The position numbers were made by a program, and so were the translations under genes. From NCBI RefSeq assembly GCF_000717995.1, contig NZ_JODM01000011.1, positions 1 through 64,000 of the forward strand: a DNA stretch of 64,000 nt, in the 5' to 3' direction. Numbering within the stretch: position 1 is the first letter of the stretch; every line of letters starts with the position of its first letter. The DNA comes from Streptomyces violaceorubidus (GTDB lineage Bacteria > Actinomycetota > Actinomycetes > Streptomycetales > Streptomycetaceae). Positions 1 through 14,068 of the stretch are shown piece after piece. The notes under the pieces are model-generated. The model did not search any database. It had not been told where the DNA came from and saw only the letters and a list, made by a program, of their open reading frames with translations.

Positions 1-91
1 GCCCGGTTACATTTCGAACCCGGAAGCTAAGCCTTACAGCGCCGATGGTACTGCAGGGGGGACCCTGTGGGAGAGTAGGACGCCGCCGAAC
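1..91 (+). rRNA. rrf: 5S ribosomal RNA, 3' portion
   Basis: The first 91 bases match the body and 3' end of an actinobacterial 5S rRNA: the conserved GAACCCGGAAGCTAAG segment near position 17, then the GGGAGAGTAGG-type loop E/helix region and the terminal GCCGCCGAAC. Roughly the first 25-30 bases of the gene lie before the window, so the rest of an rRNA operon (16S-23S) presumably lies upstream. It is followed within 10 bases by a strong terminator. Confidence 0.93.
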
Positions 92-99
92 AATTATTG

Positions 100-144
100 A
101 AAGGGCTGGTCCCGGAACTTCGGTTCCTGGACCAGCCCTTTTTT
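100..144 (+). terminator. Rho-independent terminator of the rRNA operon
   Basis: A long hairpin with outer arms AAAGGGCTGGTCC and GGACCAGCCCTTT encloses a second helix GGAAC-TTCG-GTTCC with a stable UUCG tetraloop, and is followed by a T run. This is a textbook intrinsic terminator and closes the rRNA operon. Confidence 0.93.
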
Positions 145-190
145 GTTCTCCGTCACTTCGAGTTCACGTTGCGGCCCGACCATCCCACAT

Positions 191-868
191 ATGGGTACTG
201 CAGCAATGCTCAGGGCCGCCGGCGTGGGCGTCGGTGACGAGGTCGTCGTACCTGCGTTCGGGAACGTGGAGGTCGCCGAGGCCGTGGCCCTGGTGGGCGC
301 GTCGCCAGTCTTCGCCGACATAGATCCGGCGACCTACTGCTTGGACGCCTCTCTGGTGGAGGCGGCGCTGACGCCCAGGACCGCGGCCATCGTCGTCGTG
401 CACCGGTTCGGGCGGCCGGCGGACATGGGGTCGCTGCACCGGATCGGGCAGCGGCACGGTCTGCTCGTGCTGGAGCGGGGCGAGTCCGAGGTGCCGTACG
501 ACGAGATAGCGCGGCGCAGGCAGCGGGCGGCCTACCTCGACGGGAAGTTGAGGGGCGTTCGGACCCCGGACGGGGGTGACGGGCACACCTACCAGCAGTA
601 CGTGGTGCGGGTGCCGGGGAACGGGCGGCCTGATCGCGACGCCTTCGCCCGCGCGGTGCGGGGGAGGGGTGTCGAGTGCCGGGTGCCGGTGAAGACGCCG
701 GTGCACCGGATGCCTGGATTCCGGCGGTGTGTGTCCCTGCCGGAGACGGAGCGGGCCGTCGACGAGACGCTCGCGCTGCCGGTCGAAGCCGCCTTGACCA
801 AGCGGGACATGCAGCGGATCGTGTCCGCCTGCAATGCGCTCGGTGGGCTGCTGCAACCCGCGTACTGA
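191..868 (+). CDS. Degenerate DegT/DnrJ/EryC1-type aminotransferase-like protein
   Basis: This 225-residue product begins directly at the GTAAMLRAAGVGVGDEVVVPAF motif of the DegT/DnrJ/EryC1 (sugar aminotransferase) fold. It continues through the family's PVFADIDPATYCLD, TPRTAAIVVVH and GRPADM segments, then jumps from about residue 95 to the C-terminal small domain (VECRVPVKTPVHRMPGF). Family members are about 370 residues. Missing here are the N-terminal roughly 45 residues and the central block that holds the catalytic PLP-binding lysine (the usual SFYPTKN region). It therefore cannot be a normal PLP aminotransferase. The ATG at 191 has no clear ribosome binding site; an upstream TTG at 143 sits inside the rRNA terminator and is implausible. 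It is either a relic or a repurposed fold. Identity of the fold is clear; function is unknown. Confidence 0.6.
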   Translation: MGTAAMLRAAGVGVGDEVVVPAFGNVEVAEAVALVGASPVFADIDPATYCLDASLVEAALTPRTAAIVVVHRFGRPADMGSLHRIGQRHGLLVLERGESEVPYDEIARRRQRAAYLDGKLRGVRTPDGGDGHTYQQYVVRVPGNGRPDRDAFARAVRGRGVECRVPVKTPVHRMPGFRRCVSLPETERAVDETLALPVEAALTKRDMQRIVSACNALGGLLQPAY

Positions 869-882
869 GGCAATGCCCGTGG

Positions 883-912
883 TTGGGAGCACCGGCTTGT
901 TCGGGGTATGAT
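883..912 (+). promoter_or_regulatory. Probable sigma70-type promoter for tRNA-Thr
   Basis: TTGGGA at 883-888 and TATGAT at 907-912 are separated by 18 bases, and the tRNA begins 40 bases downstream. The match to the vegetative (HrdB-type) consensus is good. It overlaps the short gap after the aminotransferase-like gene, so the tRNA is probably transcribed independently. Confidence 0.6.
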
Positions 913-951
913 CTATTCCGTTGCCGCGAGGGAAACCTTGAAAAGCGACAG

Positions 952-1027
952 GCCCCTATAGCTCAGTCGGTAGAGCGTCTCCATGGTAAGGAGAAGGTCA
1001 ACGGTTCGATTCCGTTTGGGGGCTCCA
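952..1027 (+). tRNA. tRNA-Thr (anticodon GGT)
   Basis: A complete cloverleaf can be drawn: acceptor GCCCCTA pairs with TGGGGGC (one G-T pair), D arm GCTC/GAGC, anticodon stem TCTCC/GGAGA with loop ATGGTAA (anticodon GGT at 985-987, reading ACC/ACT), T arm ACGG-TTCGATT-CCGT, discriminator T and an encoded CCA at 1025-1027. Confidence 0.96.
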
Positions 1028-1031
1028 GTAC

Positions 1032-1062
1032 AAAGGCCCCGCCCCATTGGGCGGGGCCTTTT
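1032..1062 (+). terminator. Terminator of tRNA-Thr
   Basis: Arms AAGGCCCCGCCC and GGCGGGGCCTT around an ATTG loop, followed by TT, five bases after the tRNA CCA end. The symmetric A and T flanks also make it usable from the opposite strand, where the phosphatase gene ends at 1084. Confidence 0.88.
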
Positions 1063-1083
1063 GCATGCCCGCGCATGCCCTGG

Positions 1084-3834
1084 TCAGTCCGTGTGCGGCT
1101 CCGGGACACGCATCGCGAGGATCGCCATGTCGTCGGACGGGGCGTCGGACGCGAAGCGTTCCACCGCGCGCATGATGCGGGCGGCCACCGCGCCCGCCGT
1201 CAGGCCCGTGCAGGTCGTCAGGACGTCGGCGAGGCCGTCGTCGCCGAGCATGCGGGTGCCCTCGCGGCGTTCGGTGACGCCGTCCGTGACGCAGAGCAGG
1301 ACGTCGCCCGGGTCGAGGGTGACCGTCTGCTCGTAGAGCTCCAGGTCCTCGATGACGCCGAGGAGGGGCTGCGGTTCGGCGGCGGGCTCGACCGTGCCGT
1401 CCTGGCGCAGGCGGAGCGGGAGCGGGTGGCCGGCGCAGACCACCTTCAGCTCGGCGCTGCCGTCCTCCTGCGGGCGCATCTCACCGTAGAGCAGCGTGAG
1501 GAAGCGGCTGCGGGCGCCCTCGTCGAGGATGGCGGAGTTGAGGCGCTCCAGGACCTCCGGGCCGCTGAGGCCCTCGCGGGCCAGCAGGCGCAGGGCGTGC
1601 CGGGCAAGGCCCGTGACGGCCGCCGCGTTGGGGCCCGTACCGCAGACGTCGCCGATGGCGAAGCCGTAGGCGTCGTCGCTGATGGGGAAGAGGTCGTAGA
1701 AGTCGCCGCCGACCTCGTTGCCCTCGCCCGCCGCGCGGTAGATGACGTCGACCTCGACGCCCTCCACGACGGGCAGTTCGGGGGGCAGGAGGCTGCGCTG
1801 GAGGGACTGGCTGATGGCCGTGCGCTCCGAGTACAGCCGGGCGTTGTCCAGGGCCAGGGCGGCCCGGCGGGACAGGTCCTCGGCGAGTTCGAGGATCTCC
1901 TGGCGGAAGTGGTCGTCGGTGGGCTTGCCCAGGGTGAGCATGCCGATGACGCGGTTGCGGGCGACCAGCGGCAGGACGACGGTCTCGCCGCCGACCGCGG
2001 AGGCCGTGGCGAGGGTCGGGCCGATGCCGGTGCTCACCGGCTGGGGCGCGCCGCCGCTGAGGCCGAGGTCGCGCATGGAGGTGCGCAGCGCCGCCTGGTG
2101 GGCCATCTCGGCGGGAGCCGTCCACACGCGGGCGCCCGGGGTGGGCACCGGGTCGGGCGGGGCGATCTTCGACAGCAGGGACTTGATGCCGTCGATGAGC
2201 TCCTCGTCCTCGTGCAGGACATAGGACAGGTACGGGTCCGAGGACTGGTCGGCGATGGTGTAGACGGCGCACCAGGTGGCCAGCGTCGGGACCGTCATCT
2301 GGGCCATGAGGGCCAGCGTCTGGTCGCGGTCGAGGGTGCCGGCGAGGAGGTCGGAGGCCTCGACGAGGAAGCTGAGCGAGCCGCGGCGCAGCCGCTCCAG
2401 CTCGCCCAGGCGGGCCGACTCGACGGCCAGCGCGATCCGGTCGGCGGCGAACTGGAGGCGCAGCGCCTCCTCGTTGGAGTACCGGCCGGGCGCCTCGGCG
2501 GCGACGCCTAGGGAGCCGGTGAGGCGGCCCTCGACCTTGAGGGGGACGGTGACGACCGAGCGCATGCCCGTGCTGTTGAGCAGCGGGACGGCGCCGGGGA
2601 CGGACTCGAGGTCGTCGTGGACGGCGGGCATGCGCGCCGAGCCGTAGCGGCCGGGTCCCGCCTCGACGGGGACGCGGGCGAAACGCTGCCGGGCGGAGGG
2701 CAGGCCGGTGGAGGCGCGGACCTCCAGCTCCGTTTCGTCGTCGGTCGCCAGGAGCAGGAAGGCTGCGTCGGCGTCGAGCATGTCGCGAGCGCGTTCGACC
2801 GTGCGCTGGAGGAGACCGTCGAGGTCGTCCGGGGCCGGTGAGCCGATGAACACCTCGAAGGGGTCCGCGCTCTGGCCCTCGCCGGACGAGGAGTCGGAGG
2901 CCGGTACGCGCAGCGGGGTCTGCAGCACCGCGCGTTCGTGGTCGCGCACGAGCAGGCAGACCGTGGAGGGCTCGCCGTCGGCGTCGCGGACGCGCAGGTG
3001 GGAGGCGTAGACCGGGGTGACACGGCCGTTGGCGCCCCGCATGCCGTAGCTGCCCTCCCAGCGGGAGAGCTGGAGTGCCTCGGCGATGCCGGTGCTGGTG
3101 CCGGGGGTGTGCGGCCAGGCGGCGAGGTCGGTCAGGGGCTTGCCGGTGACCTGGTCGGCGGAGTAGCCGAAGAGCTCCTCCGCGTCCTCGTTCCAGGAGG
3201 TGACCGTGCCGCCGCGGTCGATCTGGACGACGGCGACGCGGACCCGGCCGTCGGCGAGCGGCAGCAGGGAGGCCGGGAGGGAGGGGCCGGCCGCGCGGGT
3301 GCCGACCGGACGCTCCGGCAGGTGGAGGTGGAACCAGACGTTCTTCAGGGTGGGGGTGTACTCGACGCCCCAGCGGTCGGCCAGGGCCGCGCACAGCTGG
3401 AGCCCGCGGCCGCCCTCCCGGTCGGGGCTGCCCATGTCGGCGGGGGAGCCCTGGAGGGGGACCTCGCGCTCGGGGTAGTGGTCGGCCACTTCGATCCGTA
3501 CGCCGTCGTCGCTGCGCAGGCACAGGACGTCGGCGGTGGTGCCGGCGTGGACCACGGCATTGGTCACCAGCTCGCTGGTGAGCACCACGGCGTCGTCGAC
3601 GATGTCGGCATGGCCCCAGCCCTGGAGCGTGTCGCGGACGAAGGACCGGGCGCTCGCCACGGATCGTCCGACGGGCTCGAAGCTGGCGGCCGCGCGCGCG
3701 GTGATCACAGAACTCCTCGACCCTCTCTCCCCGTGCACGGCCTCCTGGCCGAGCGGCTCGCGCCGCTGCTGCGGCAGTCCACCCGTCGGCCCGGGATCCG
3801 GGGGCTGCTCCCCCGGGATCAGTCCGGTGGTCAT
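1084..3834 (-). CDS. Multidomain PP2C-type phosphatase (RsbU/SpoIIE class) with anti-sigma kinase-like, PAS and GAF domains
   Basis: A 916-residue cytosolic regulator. Order of domains: an RsbW-like GHKL ATPase at about residues 40-175 (ELVTNAVVHA N-box, GGRGLQL), a PAS domain around 190-300, two GAF domains around 350-510 and 520-690, and a C-terminal SpoIIE/PP2C phosphatase (GGDFYDLF, GDVCGTG, TDGVTERR, SDDMAIL). Such proteins control anti-anti-sigma factors in partner-switching pathways. The ATG at 3834 is preferred over a longer start at 3918 because GGAGGGG lies just upstream. It is divergent from osaA, with a 392-base gap, so the two may share stress control. The kinase-like and phosphatase domains in one chain could set the phosphorylation of one partner in both directions (inference). 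Confidence 0.88.
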   Translation of the reverse strand: MTTGLIPGEQPPDPGPTGGLPQQRREPLGQEAVHGERGSRSSVITARAAASFEPVGRSVASARSFVRDTLQGWGHADIVDDAVVLTSELVTNAVVHAGTTADVLCLRSDDGVRIEVADHYPEREVPLQGSPADMGSPDREGGRGLQLCAALADRWGVEYTPTLKNVWFHLHLPERPVGTRAAGPSLPASLLPLADGRVRVAVVQIDRGGTVTSWNEDAEELFGYSADQVTGKPLTDLAAWPHTPGTSTGIAEALQLSRWEGSYGMRGANGRVTPVYASHLRVRDADGEPSTVCLLVRDHERAVLQTPLRVPASDSSSGEGQSADPFEVFIGSPAPDDLDGLLQRTVERARDMLDADAAFLLLATDDETELEVRASTGLPSARQRFARVPVEAGPGRYGSARMPAVHDDLESVPGAVPLLNSTGMRSVVTVPLKVEGRLTGSLGVAAEAPGRYSNEEALRLQFAADRIALAVESARLGELERLRRGSLSFLVEASDLLAGTLDRDQTLALMAQMTVPTLATWCAVYTIADQSSDPYLSYVLHEDEELIDGIKSLLSKIAPPDPVPTPGARVWTAPAEMAHQAALRTSMRDLGLSGGAPQPVSTGIGPTLATASAVGGETVVLPLVARNRVIGMLTLGKPTDDHFRQEILELAEDLSRRAALALDNARLYSERTAISQSLQRSLLPPELPVVEGVEVDVIYRAAGEGNEVGGDFYDLFPISDDAYGFAIGDVCGTGPNAAAVTGLARHALRLLAREGLSGPEVLERLNSAILDEGARSRFLTLLYGEMRPQEDGSAELKVVCAGHPLPLRLRQDGTVEPAAEPQPLLGVIEDLELYEQTVTLDPGDVLLCVTDGVTERREGTRMLGDDGLADVLTTCTGLTAGAVAARIMRAVERFASDAPSDDMAILAMRVPEPHTD

Positions 3835-4226
3835 TCCGGCCGCCCCTCCGATGCCCGCTCGTCTCCGTGCCACCGCCCAGACCGGACGGGACCGGTTCGG
3901 CTGGACAGCCGTATGCAAGGTTACTTACCTTCGCCGTCCATCCGGAGGCCGGTCTGCAGTGTTTCCGCCCAGAGGGTGTGCGGACGATGTGCGAAGCTGC
4001 CGAACTGTTATGGCCTGGTTCGGCCGGGGTGAAACACTGGGCAAGCTGCTTGTGAAGGTCCGGGCAGGTGAATGCGCGCCGAGTCGGGTGGGCAGCAGCC
4101 CTGGAAGCGGTCCGGCGCGCCGGGCCGGACCGCCCGGCATCACGGGAAACAAGCGGAAGGAACCGGTCCGCCGAGCCTTGGCGGCCGGGCACAGCGGTAT
4201 CGGTCGACCCCTGCGGGAGGGACACA
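3835..4226. promoter_or_regulatory. Divergent promoter region between the PP2C gene and osaA
   Basis: No gene is seen. Two signals stand out. First, an interrupted palindrome AAGGT-TACTT-ACCTT at 3917-3931, placed where an operator for the leftward gene would lie. Second, GTTA at 4007-4010, 16 bases, then GGGTGA at 4027-4032, which resembles the GNNT-N(14-16)-GGGTAN pattern of Streptomyces stress sigma factors (SigB family), facing osaA. Both are weak pattern matches by eye. Confidence 0.35.
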
Positions 4227-9722
<5,496 letters not shown>

Positions 9723-10190
9723 GCGCGGGGACCCGGTGACGGTGGCCGGGACCGGTGGCGGTGGCGGGACCGGGGGCGGGGGCCCGGCGGGAAGCGGCGG
9801 GTACGTTCGGACCCGGGGCCCGTAGTACGTTCGGGCACGGTGGCCTCGTACGTACGGGCACCTTCCGTGCGGTTCGCCCGGGTGGTGTGCGAACGTGGGG
9901 TGTGTGTGCACGGCGGGAACCTTCGGAGCCCACGCGCAGTCGCTGACTCAGCGTGCCCGAAGCCGTGTAGGAGTACGGGATTCGGGGAACCTTCTGGTCT
10001 CCCGCCGCGTTTCTGCTACGAGCACAGTGACATCACGGTGACAGGGTGTGGCGACAGGCGGGGTGCGGCTACGATGACCGGCACAAGGACGGACGGCGCA
10101 AGGGAGCCGTCCCACGGGGCGGCACCCGCCGGTGCCGTGCCGAGTCCTGTGGACAGGGGAGGCCCCACGCCGGGGCGAGGAGGGCGGGCC
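9723..10190. other. osaA-osaB intergenic region
   Basis: 468 bases without a convincing gene. It begins with a G-rich CCGGGACCGGTGGCGG-like repetitive stretch (about 9733-9790) and continues with GTAC-rich sequence. I see no clear stress-sigma promoter and no clear terminator. The length suggests osaB has its own promoter, as reported for S. coelicolor osaB. Confidence 0.45.
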
Positions 10191-10865
10191 ATGGTGCAGA
10201 AGGCCAAGATCCTCCTGGTCGATGACCGGCCGGAGAATCTGCTGGCGCTGGAGGCGATCCTCTCGGCGCTCGATCAGACGCTGGTGCGGGCATCGTCCGG
10301 GGAGGAAGCGCTCAAAGCACTGCTCACGGACGACTTCGCGGTCATCCTGCTGGACGTCCAGATGCCGGGCATGGACGGTTTCGAGACCGCCGCGCACATC
10401 AAGCGGCGAGAGCGGACCCGGGACATCCCGATCATCTTCCTCACCGCGATCAACCACGGCCCGCACCACACCTTCCGCGGGTACGCGGCGGGCGCGGTGG
10501 ACTACATCTCCAAGCCGTTCGACCCCTGGGTGCTGCGGGCCAAGGTCTCGGTCTTCGTCGAGCTGTACATGAAGAACTGCCAGCTGCGTGAGCAGGCGGC
10601 GCTGCTGCGGCTCCAGTTGGAGGGCAACGGCAAGGCGGAGGCCGGCGAGGCCAAGGAGCCCGCGGGGCTGCTCGCCGAGCTGTCGGCGCGGCTGGCGGCC
10701 GTGGAGGAGCAGGCGGAGGCGCTGTCCAAGCAGCTCGGCGACGAGTCGACGGACGCGGCCGCGGTGGCGACGGCAGCCCATCTGGAGCGCAAGCTCACCG
10801 GGCTGCGGCGGGCGCTGGACGCCCTGGAGCCGGGCACGTCCGGAGGCCAGGCCGCCGTCAACTGA
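10191..10865 (+). CDS. osaB: Single-receiver response regulator OsaB with coiled-coil tail
   Basis: A 224-residue protein: receiver domain at residues 5-125 with acidic pocket LLVDD, phosphoacceptor Asp55 in VILLDVQMPGMDG, the switch Thr in FLTA and Lys in SKPF. An Ala/Glu-rich coiled coil of about 90 residues follows, with no DNA-binding domain. Output must therefore be through protein contacts, for instance with the upstream kinase OsaA or a partner-switching protein. The ATG at 10191 is chosen because GAGGAGGG lies 7 bases before it; longer readings upstream lack receiver-like sequence. In S. coelicolor OsaB is reported to be needed for development under osmotic stress (recalled, not derived here). 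Confidence 0.9.
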   Translation: MVQKAKILLVDDRPENLLALEAILSALDQTLVRASSGEEALKALLTDDFAVILLDVQMPGMDGFETAAHIKRRERTRDIPIIFLTAINHGPHHTFRGYAAGAVDYISKPFDPWVLRAKVSVFVELYMKNCQLREQAALLRLQLEGNGKAEAGEAKEPAGLLAELSARLAAVEEQAEALSKQLGDESTDAAAVATAAHLERKLTGLRRALDALEPGTSGGQAAVN

Positions 10866-10902
10866 CGCCGCGAGCGCCCTCTGCTGCCCGCGAGTCCCGC
10901 CC

Positions 10903-10923
10903 GGGCGGTCCGCGTGGCCGCCC
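10903..10923 (+). terminator. Possible hairpin terminator after osaB
   Basis: GGGCGGTC pairs with GGCCGCCC (one wobble) around CGCGT, 37 bases after the osaB stop. No T run follows, so termination is uncertain; GC-rich hairpins without a T run are common in Streptomyces. Confidence 0.35.
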
Positions 10924-11056
10924 GTGCGGTGTTCTGTGAGTGCTTGTCAGGGGCTGTGGTGGAAGCGTCAGTTCCGTCCCGGCGCGGGGGCGACACGAAC
11001 GGGTGAAGCGGTAGGCACACGTGTCGACCGCCGTCTCCCCCGGTAACCTCACAACC

Positions 11057-13807
11057 ATGGCCTCACGTCCCTCCGCAGCCAAGAAGCCGCCCGCGAAGAA
11101 GACGGCCGCTCCCGCGAAGGGCCCTGCCAAGAAGGCCGCGGTGAAGAAGCCGCCCGCGAAGAAGGCGCCCGCCAAGAAGGCCGCGGCGAAGAAGCCCGCG
11201 CCCAAACCGGCTCCGAACCCCACCGGGGGCGTGTACCGACTGGTGCGCGCCCTCTGGCTGGGCCTCGCGCACGCAGTGGGCGCGGTCTTCCGCGGTATAG
11301 GGCAGGGCGCCAAGAACCTCGACCCGGCCCACCGCAAGGACGGCGTCGCCCTGCTGTTGCTCGGCGTCGCCCTGATCGTCGCCGCGGGCACCTGGGCCGA
11401 CCTCAGGGGACCCGTCGGCGACCTCGTCGAGATCCTCGTGACCGGCGCCTTCGGCCGCCTCGACCTGCTGGTGCCGATCCTGTTCGGCGCCGTCGCCGTA
11501 CGCCTGATCCGGCACCCCGAGAAGCCCGAGGCCAACGGACGGATCGTGATCGGCCTGTCCGCGCTCGTCATCGGGGTGCTGGGCCAGGTGCACATCGCCT
11601 GCGGCTCGCCGGCCCGCAGTGACGGCATGCAGGCCATAAGGGACGCCGGCGGTCTCATCGGCTGGGGCGCGGCGACCCCGCTGTCGTACACGATGACCGA
11701 CGTGCTGGCCGTGCCGCTGCTCGTGCTGCTCACCGTCTTCGGGCTGCTCGTCGTCACGGCCACCCCGGTCAACGCGATTCCGCAGCGGCTGCGGCAGCTC
11801 GGGGTGCGGCTCGGTGTGGTCAGCGACCCGGAGGCGGACGCGTTCACGGACGACGACGAGCGCTACGACGAGCAGTGGCGCGAGGCGCTGCCCGCCCCGT
11901 CCCGCAGGCGCGGGGCGCCCGCCGCCGAGCCCTACGACCCCGACGCGGCCGAGCAGGAGGCGCTCAGCCGGCGCCGCGGCAGGCCCCGGCGGTCCGCGGT
12001 GCCCCAGCCCGAGATGAACCGTCCGATGGACGCCGTGGACGTCGCCGCGGCGGCCGCCGCTGCGCTCGACGGCGCCGTACTGCACGGGATGCCGCCCTCG
12101 CCGCTGGTCGCCGATCTCACCCAGGGCGTGAGCACGGGGGACCGCGAGTCCACGACCCCGACGCCCACACCCGTGCCGGCCGCGCGGCCGCAGCCGGGGA
12201 AGCTCAGGAAGGACGCCGCCGAGGCGCCCGCACAACCGCCGACGGGGGGCGCGGTCCCGGACCTGACCAAGACGCCGCTGCCCAGGGAACGGGACCTGCC
12301 GCCGCGCGCCGAGCAGCTCCAGCTCTCCGGCGACATCACCTACGCGCTGCCCGCGCTCGACCTCCTCACGCGCGGTGGTCCCGGCAAGTCCCGCAGCGCC
12401 GCCAACGACGCCATAGTGGCCTCGCTGACCACCGTCTTCACCGAGTTCAAGGTCGACGCCGCCGTCACCGGCTTCACCCGCGGACCGACGGTCACGCGCT
12501 ACGAGGTCGAGCTCGGTCCCGCCGTGAAGGTCGAGCGGATCACCGCGCTGACCAAGAACATCGCGTACGCCGTCGCCAGCCCCGACGTGCGGATCATCAG
12601 CCCGATCCCCGGCAAGTCCGCGGTCGGCATCGAGATCCCCAACACCGACCGGGAAATGGTCAACCTCGGGGACGTGCTGCGCCTCGCCGAGTCCGCCGAG
12701 GACGACGACCCGATGCTGGTCGCCTTCGGCAAGGACGTCGAGGGCGGCTACGTCATGCACTCGCTGGCGAAGATGCCGCACATGCTGGTGGCCGGAGCCA
12801 CCGGTTCCGGCAAGTCGTCCTGCATCAACTGCCTGATCACCTCGATCATGATGCGGGCGACCCCGGAGGACGTCCGGATGATCCTGGTCGACCCCAAGCG
12901 CGTCGAGCTGACCGCGTACGAGGGCATCCCGCACCTGATCACGCCGATCATCACCAACCCGAAGCGGGCCGCCGAGGCGCTCCAGTGGGTCGTGCGCGAG
13001 ATGGACCTGCGCTACGACGACCTCGCCGCCTACGGCTACCGGCACATCGACGACTTCAACCGCGCGGTGCGCGAGGGCAAGGTCAAGCCGCCCGAGGGCA
13101 GCGAGCGCGAACTCCAGCCGTACCCGTACCTGCTGGTGATCGTGGACGAGCTGGCCGACCTGATGATGGTCGCGCCGCGGGACGTCGAGGACGCGATCGT
13201 GCGGATCACCCAGCTCGCGCGTGCGGCCGGCATCCACCTGGTGCTCGCCACCCAGCGGCCGTCCGTGGACGTCGTCACCGGTCTGATCAAGGCCAACGTG
13301 CCCTCGCGGCTCGCCTTCGCCACCTCCTCGCTCGCCGACTCCCGGGTCATCCTCGACCAGCCCGGCGCCGAGAAGCTCATCGGCAAGGGCGACGGCCTCT
13401 TCCTGCCGATGGGCGCGAACAAGCCGACCCGTATGCAGGGCGCGTTCGTGACCGAGGAGGAGGTCGCGGTCGTCGTCCAGCACTGCAAGGACCAGATGGC
13501 GCCGGTCTTCCGGGACGACGTCACCGTGGGCACCAAGCAGAAGAAGGAGATCGACGAGGACATCGGCGACGACCTCGACCTGCTGTGCCAGGCGGCCGAG
13601 CTGGTGGTCTCCACGCAGTTCGGATCGACCTCGATGCTCCAGCGCAAGCTGCGCGTCGGCTTCGCGAAGGCCGGGCGGCTGATGGACCTGATGGAGTCGC
13701 GGAGCATCGTCGGGCCGAGCGAAGGCTCGAAGGCTCGTGACGTCCTGGTGAAGCCTGACGAGCTGGACGGCGTGCTCGCGGTGATCCGGGGGGAGTCCGA
13801 AGGGTAG
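11057..13807 (+). CDS. ftsK: DNA translocase FtsK/SpoIIIE
   Basis: 916 residues. A Lys/Ala/Pro-rich N-terminal tail (PAKKA repeats, residues 1-55) precedes about four membrane spans (residues 90-240). An acidic/Pro linker follows. The motor domain carries Walker A GATGSGKSS at residue 580, Walker B LLVIVDELADLMM and the ATQRPSVDVVTG motif. A C-terminal gamma winged helix (AAELVVSTQFGSTSMLQRKLRVGFAKAGRLMDLMES) recognises the KOPS-type orienting sequences. The protein pumps chromosomal DNA out of closing sporulation septa. A GTG at 11021 in the same frame would add 12 residues; neither start has a strong ribosome binding site. Confidence 0.96.
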   Translation: MASRPSAAKKPPAKKTAAPAKGPAKKAAVKKPPAKKAPAKKAAAKKPAPKPAPNPTGGVYRLVRALWLGLAHAVGAVFRGIGQGAKNLDPAHRKDGVALLLLGVALIVAAGTWADLRGPVGDLVEILVTGAFGRLDLLVPILFGAVAVRLIRHPEKPEANGRIVIGLSALVIGVLGQVHIACGSPARSDGMQAIRDAGGLIGWGAATPLSYTMTDVLAVPLLVLLTVFGLLVVTATPVNAIPQRLRQLGVRLGVVSDPEADAFTDDDERYDEQWREALPAPSRRRGAPAAEPYDPDAAEQEALSRRRGRPRRSAVPQPEMNRPMDAVDVAAAAAAALDGAVLHGMPPSPLVADLTQGVSTGDRESTTPTPTPVPAARPQPGKLRKDAAEAPAQPPTGGAVPDLTKTPLPRERDLPPRAEQLQLSGDITYALPALDLLTRGGPGKSRSAANDAIVASLTTVFTEFKVDAAVTGFTRGPTVTRYEVELGPAVKVERITALTKNIAYAVASPDVRIISPIPGKSAVGIEIPNTDREMVNLGDVLRLAESAEDDDPMLVAFGKDVEGGYVMHSLAKMPHMLVAGATGSGKSSCINCLITSIMMRATPEDVRMILVDPKRVELTAYEGIPHLITPIITNPKRAAEALQWVVREMDLRYDDLAAYGYRHIDDFNRAVREGKVKPPEGSERELQPYPYLLVIVDELADLMMVAPRDVEDAIVRITQLARAAGIHLVLATQRPSVDVVTGLIKANVPSRLAFATSSLADSRVILDQPGAEKLIGKGDGLFLPMGANKPTRMQGAFVTEEEVAVVVQHCKDQMAPVFRDDVTVGTKQKKEIDEDIGDDLDLLCQAAELVVSTQFGSTSMLQRKLRVGFAKAGRLMDLMESRSIVGPSEGSKARDVLVKPDELDGVLAVIRGESEG

Positions 13808-13995
13808 GGGCGGGTAGACGAAGGTTCCGCCGACAGGGGGTCACGAGGGCCGGGCGGCCCATCGTGACTCACCCGTTAGGGACCATTGAGCAACCGTTTC
13901 CCCAGGCCCTACGTCAAGTTGAGGGAAGTGACAAACAGGTAGTCCACCATCGGAGTGCCGGGCCATTCCGATGGCGTAAAGGTCGTACCGCCCGC

Positions 13996-14026
13996 TTGCC
14001 CCACCCGTTTGCACCCCCCCTAGACT
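13996..14026 (+). promoter_or_regulatory. Candidate promoter of the rodZ-like gene
   Basis: TTGCCC at 13996-14001 and TAGACT at 14021-14026 with a 19-base spacer, 43 bases before the GTG start. It lies in the 262-base gap after ftsK, which contains no other convincing gene. Confidence 0.4.
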
Positions 14027-14068
14027 GAACGCCCAGCACAGGCGGCTAAACGCTCGAAAGGCGCCCCC

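Noticed and set aside
143..190. TTG start that would extend the aminotransferase-like gene
   Set aside because: It lies in the T run of the rRNA terminator and the extra residues do not match the family.
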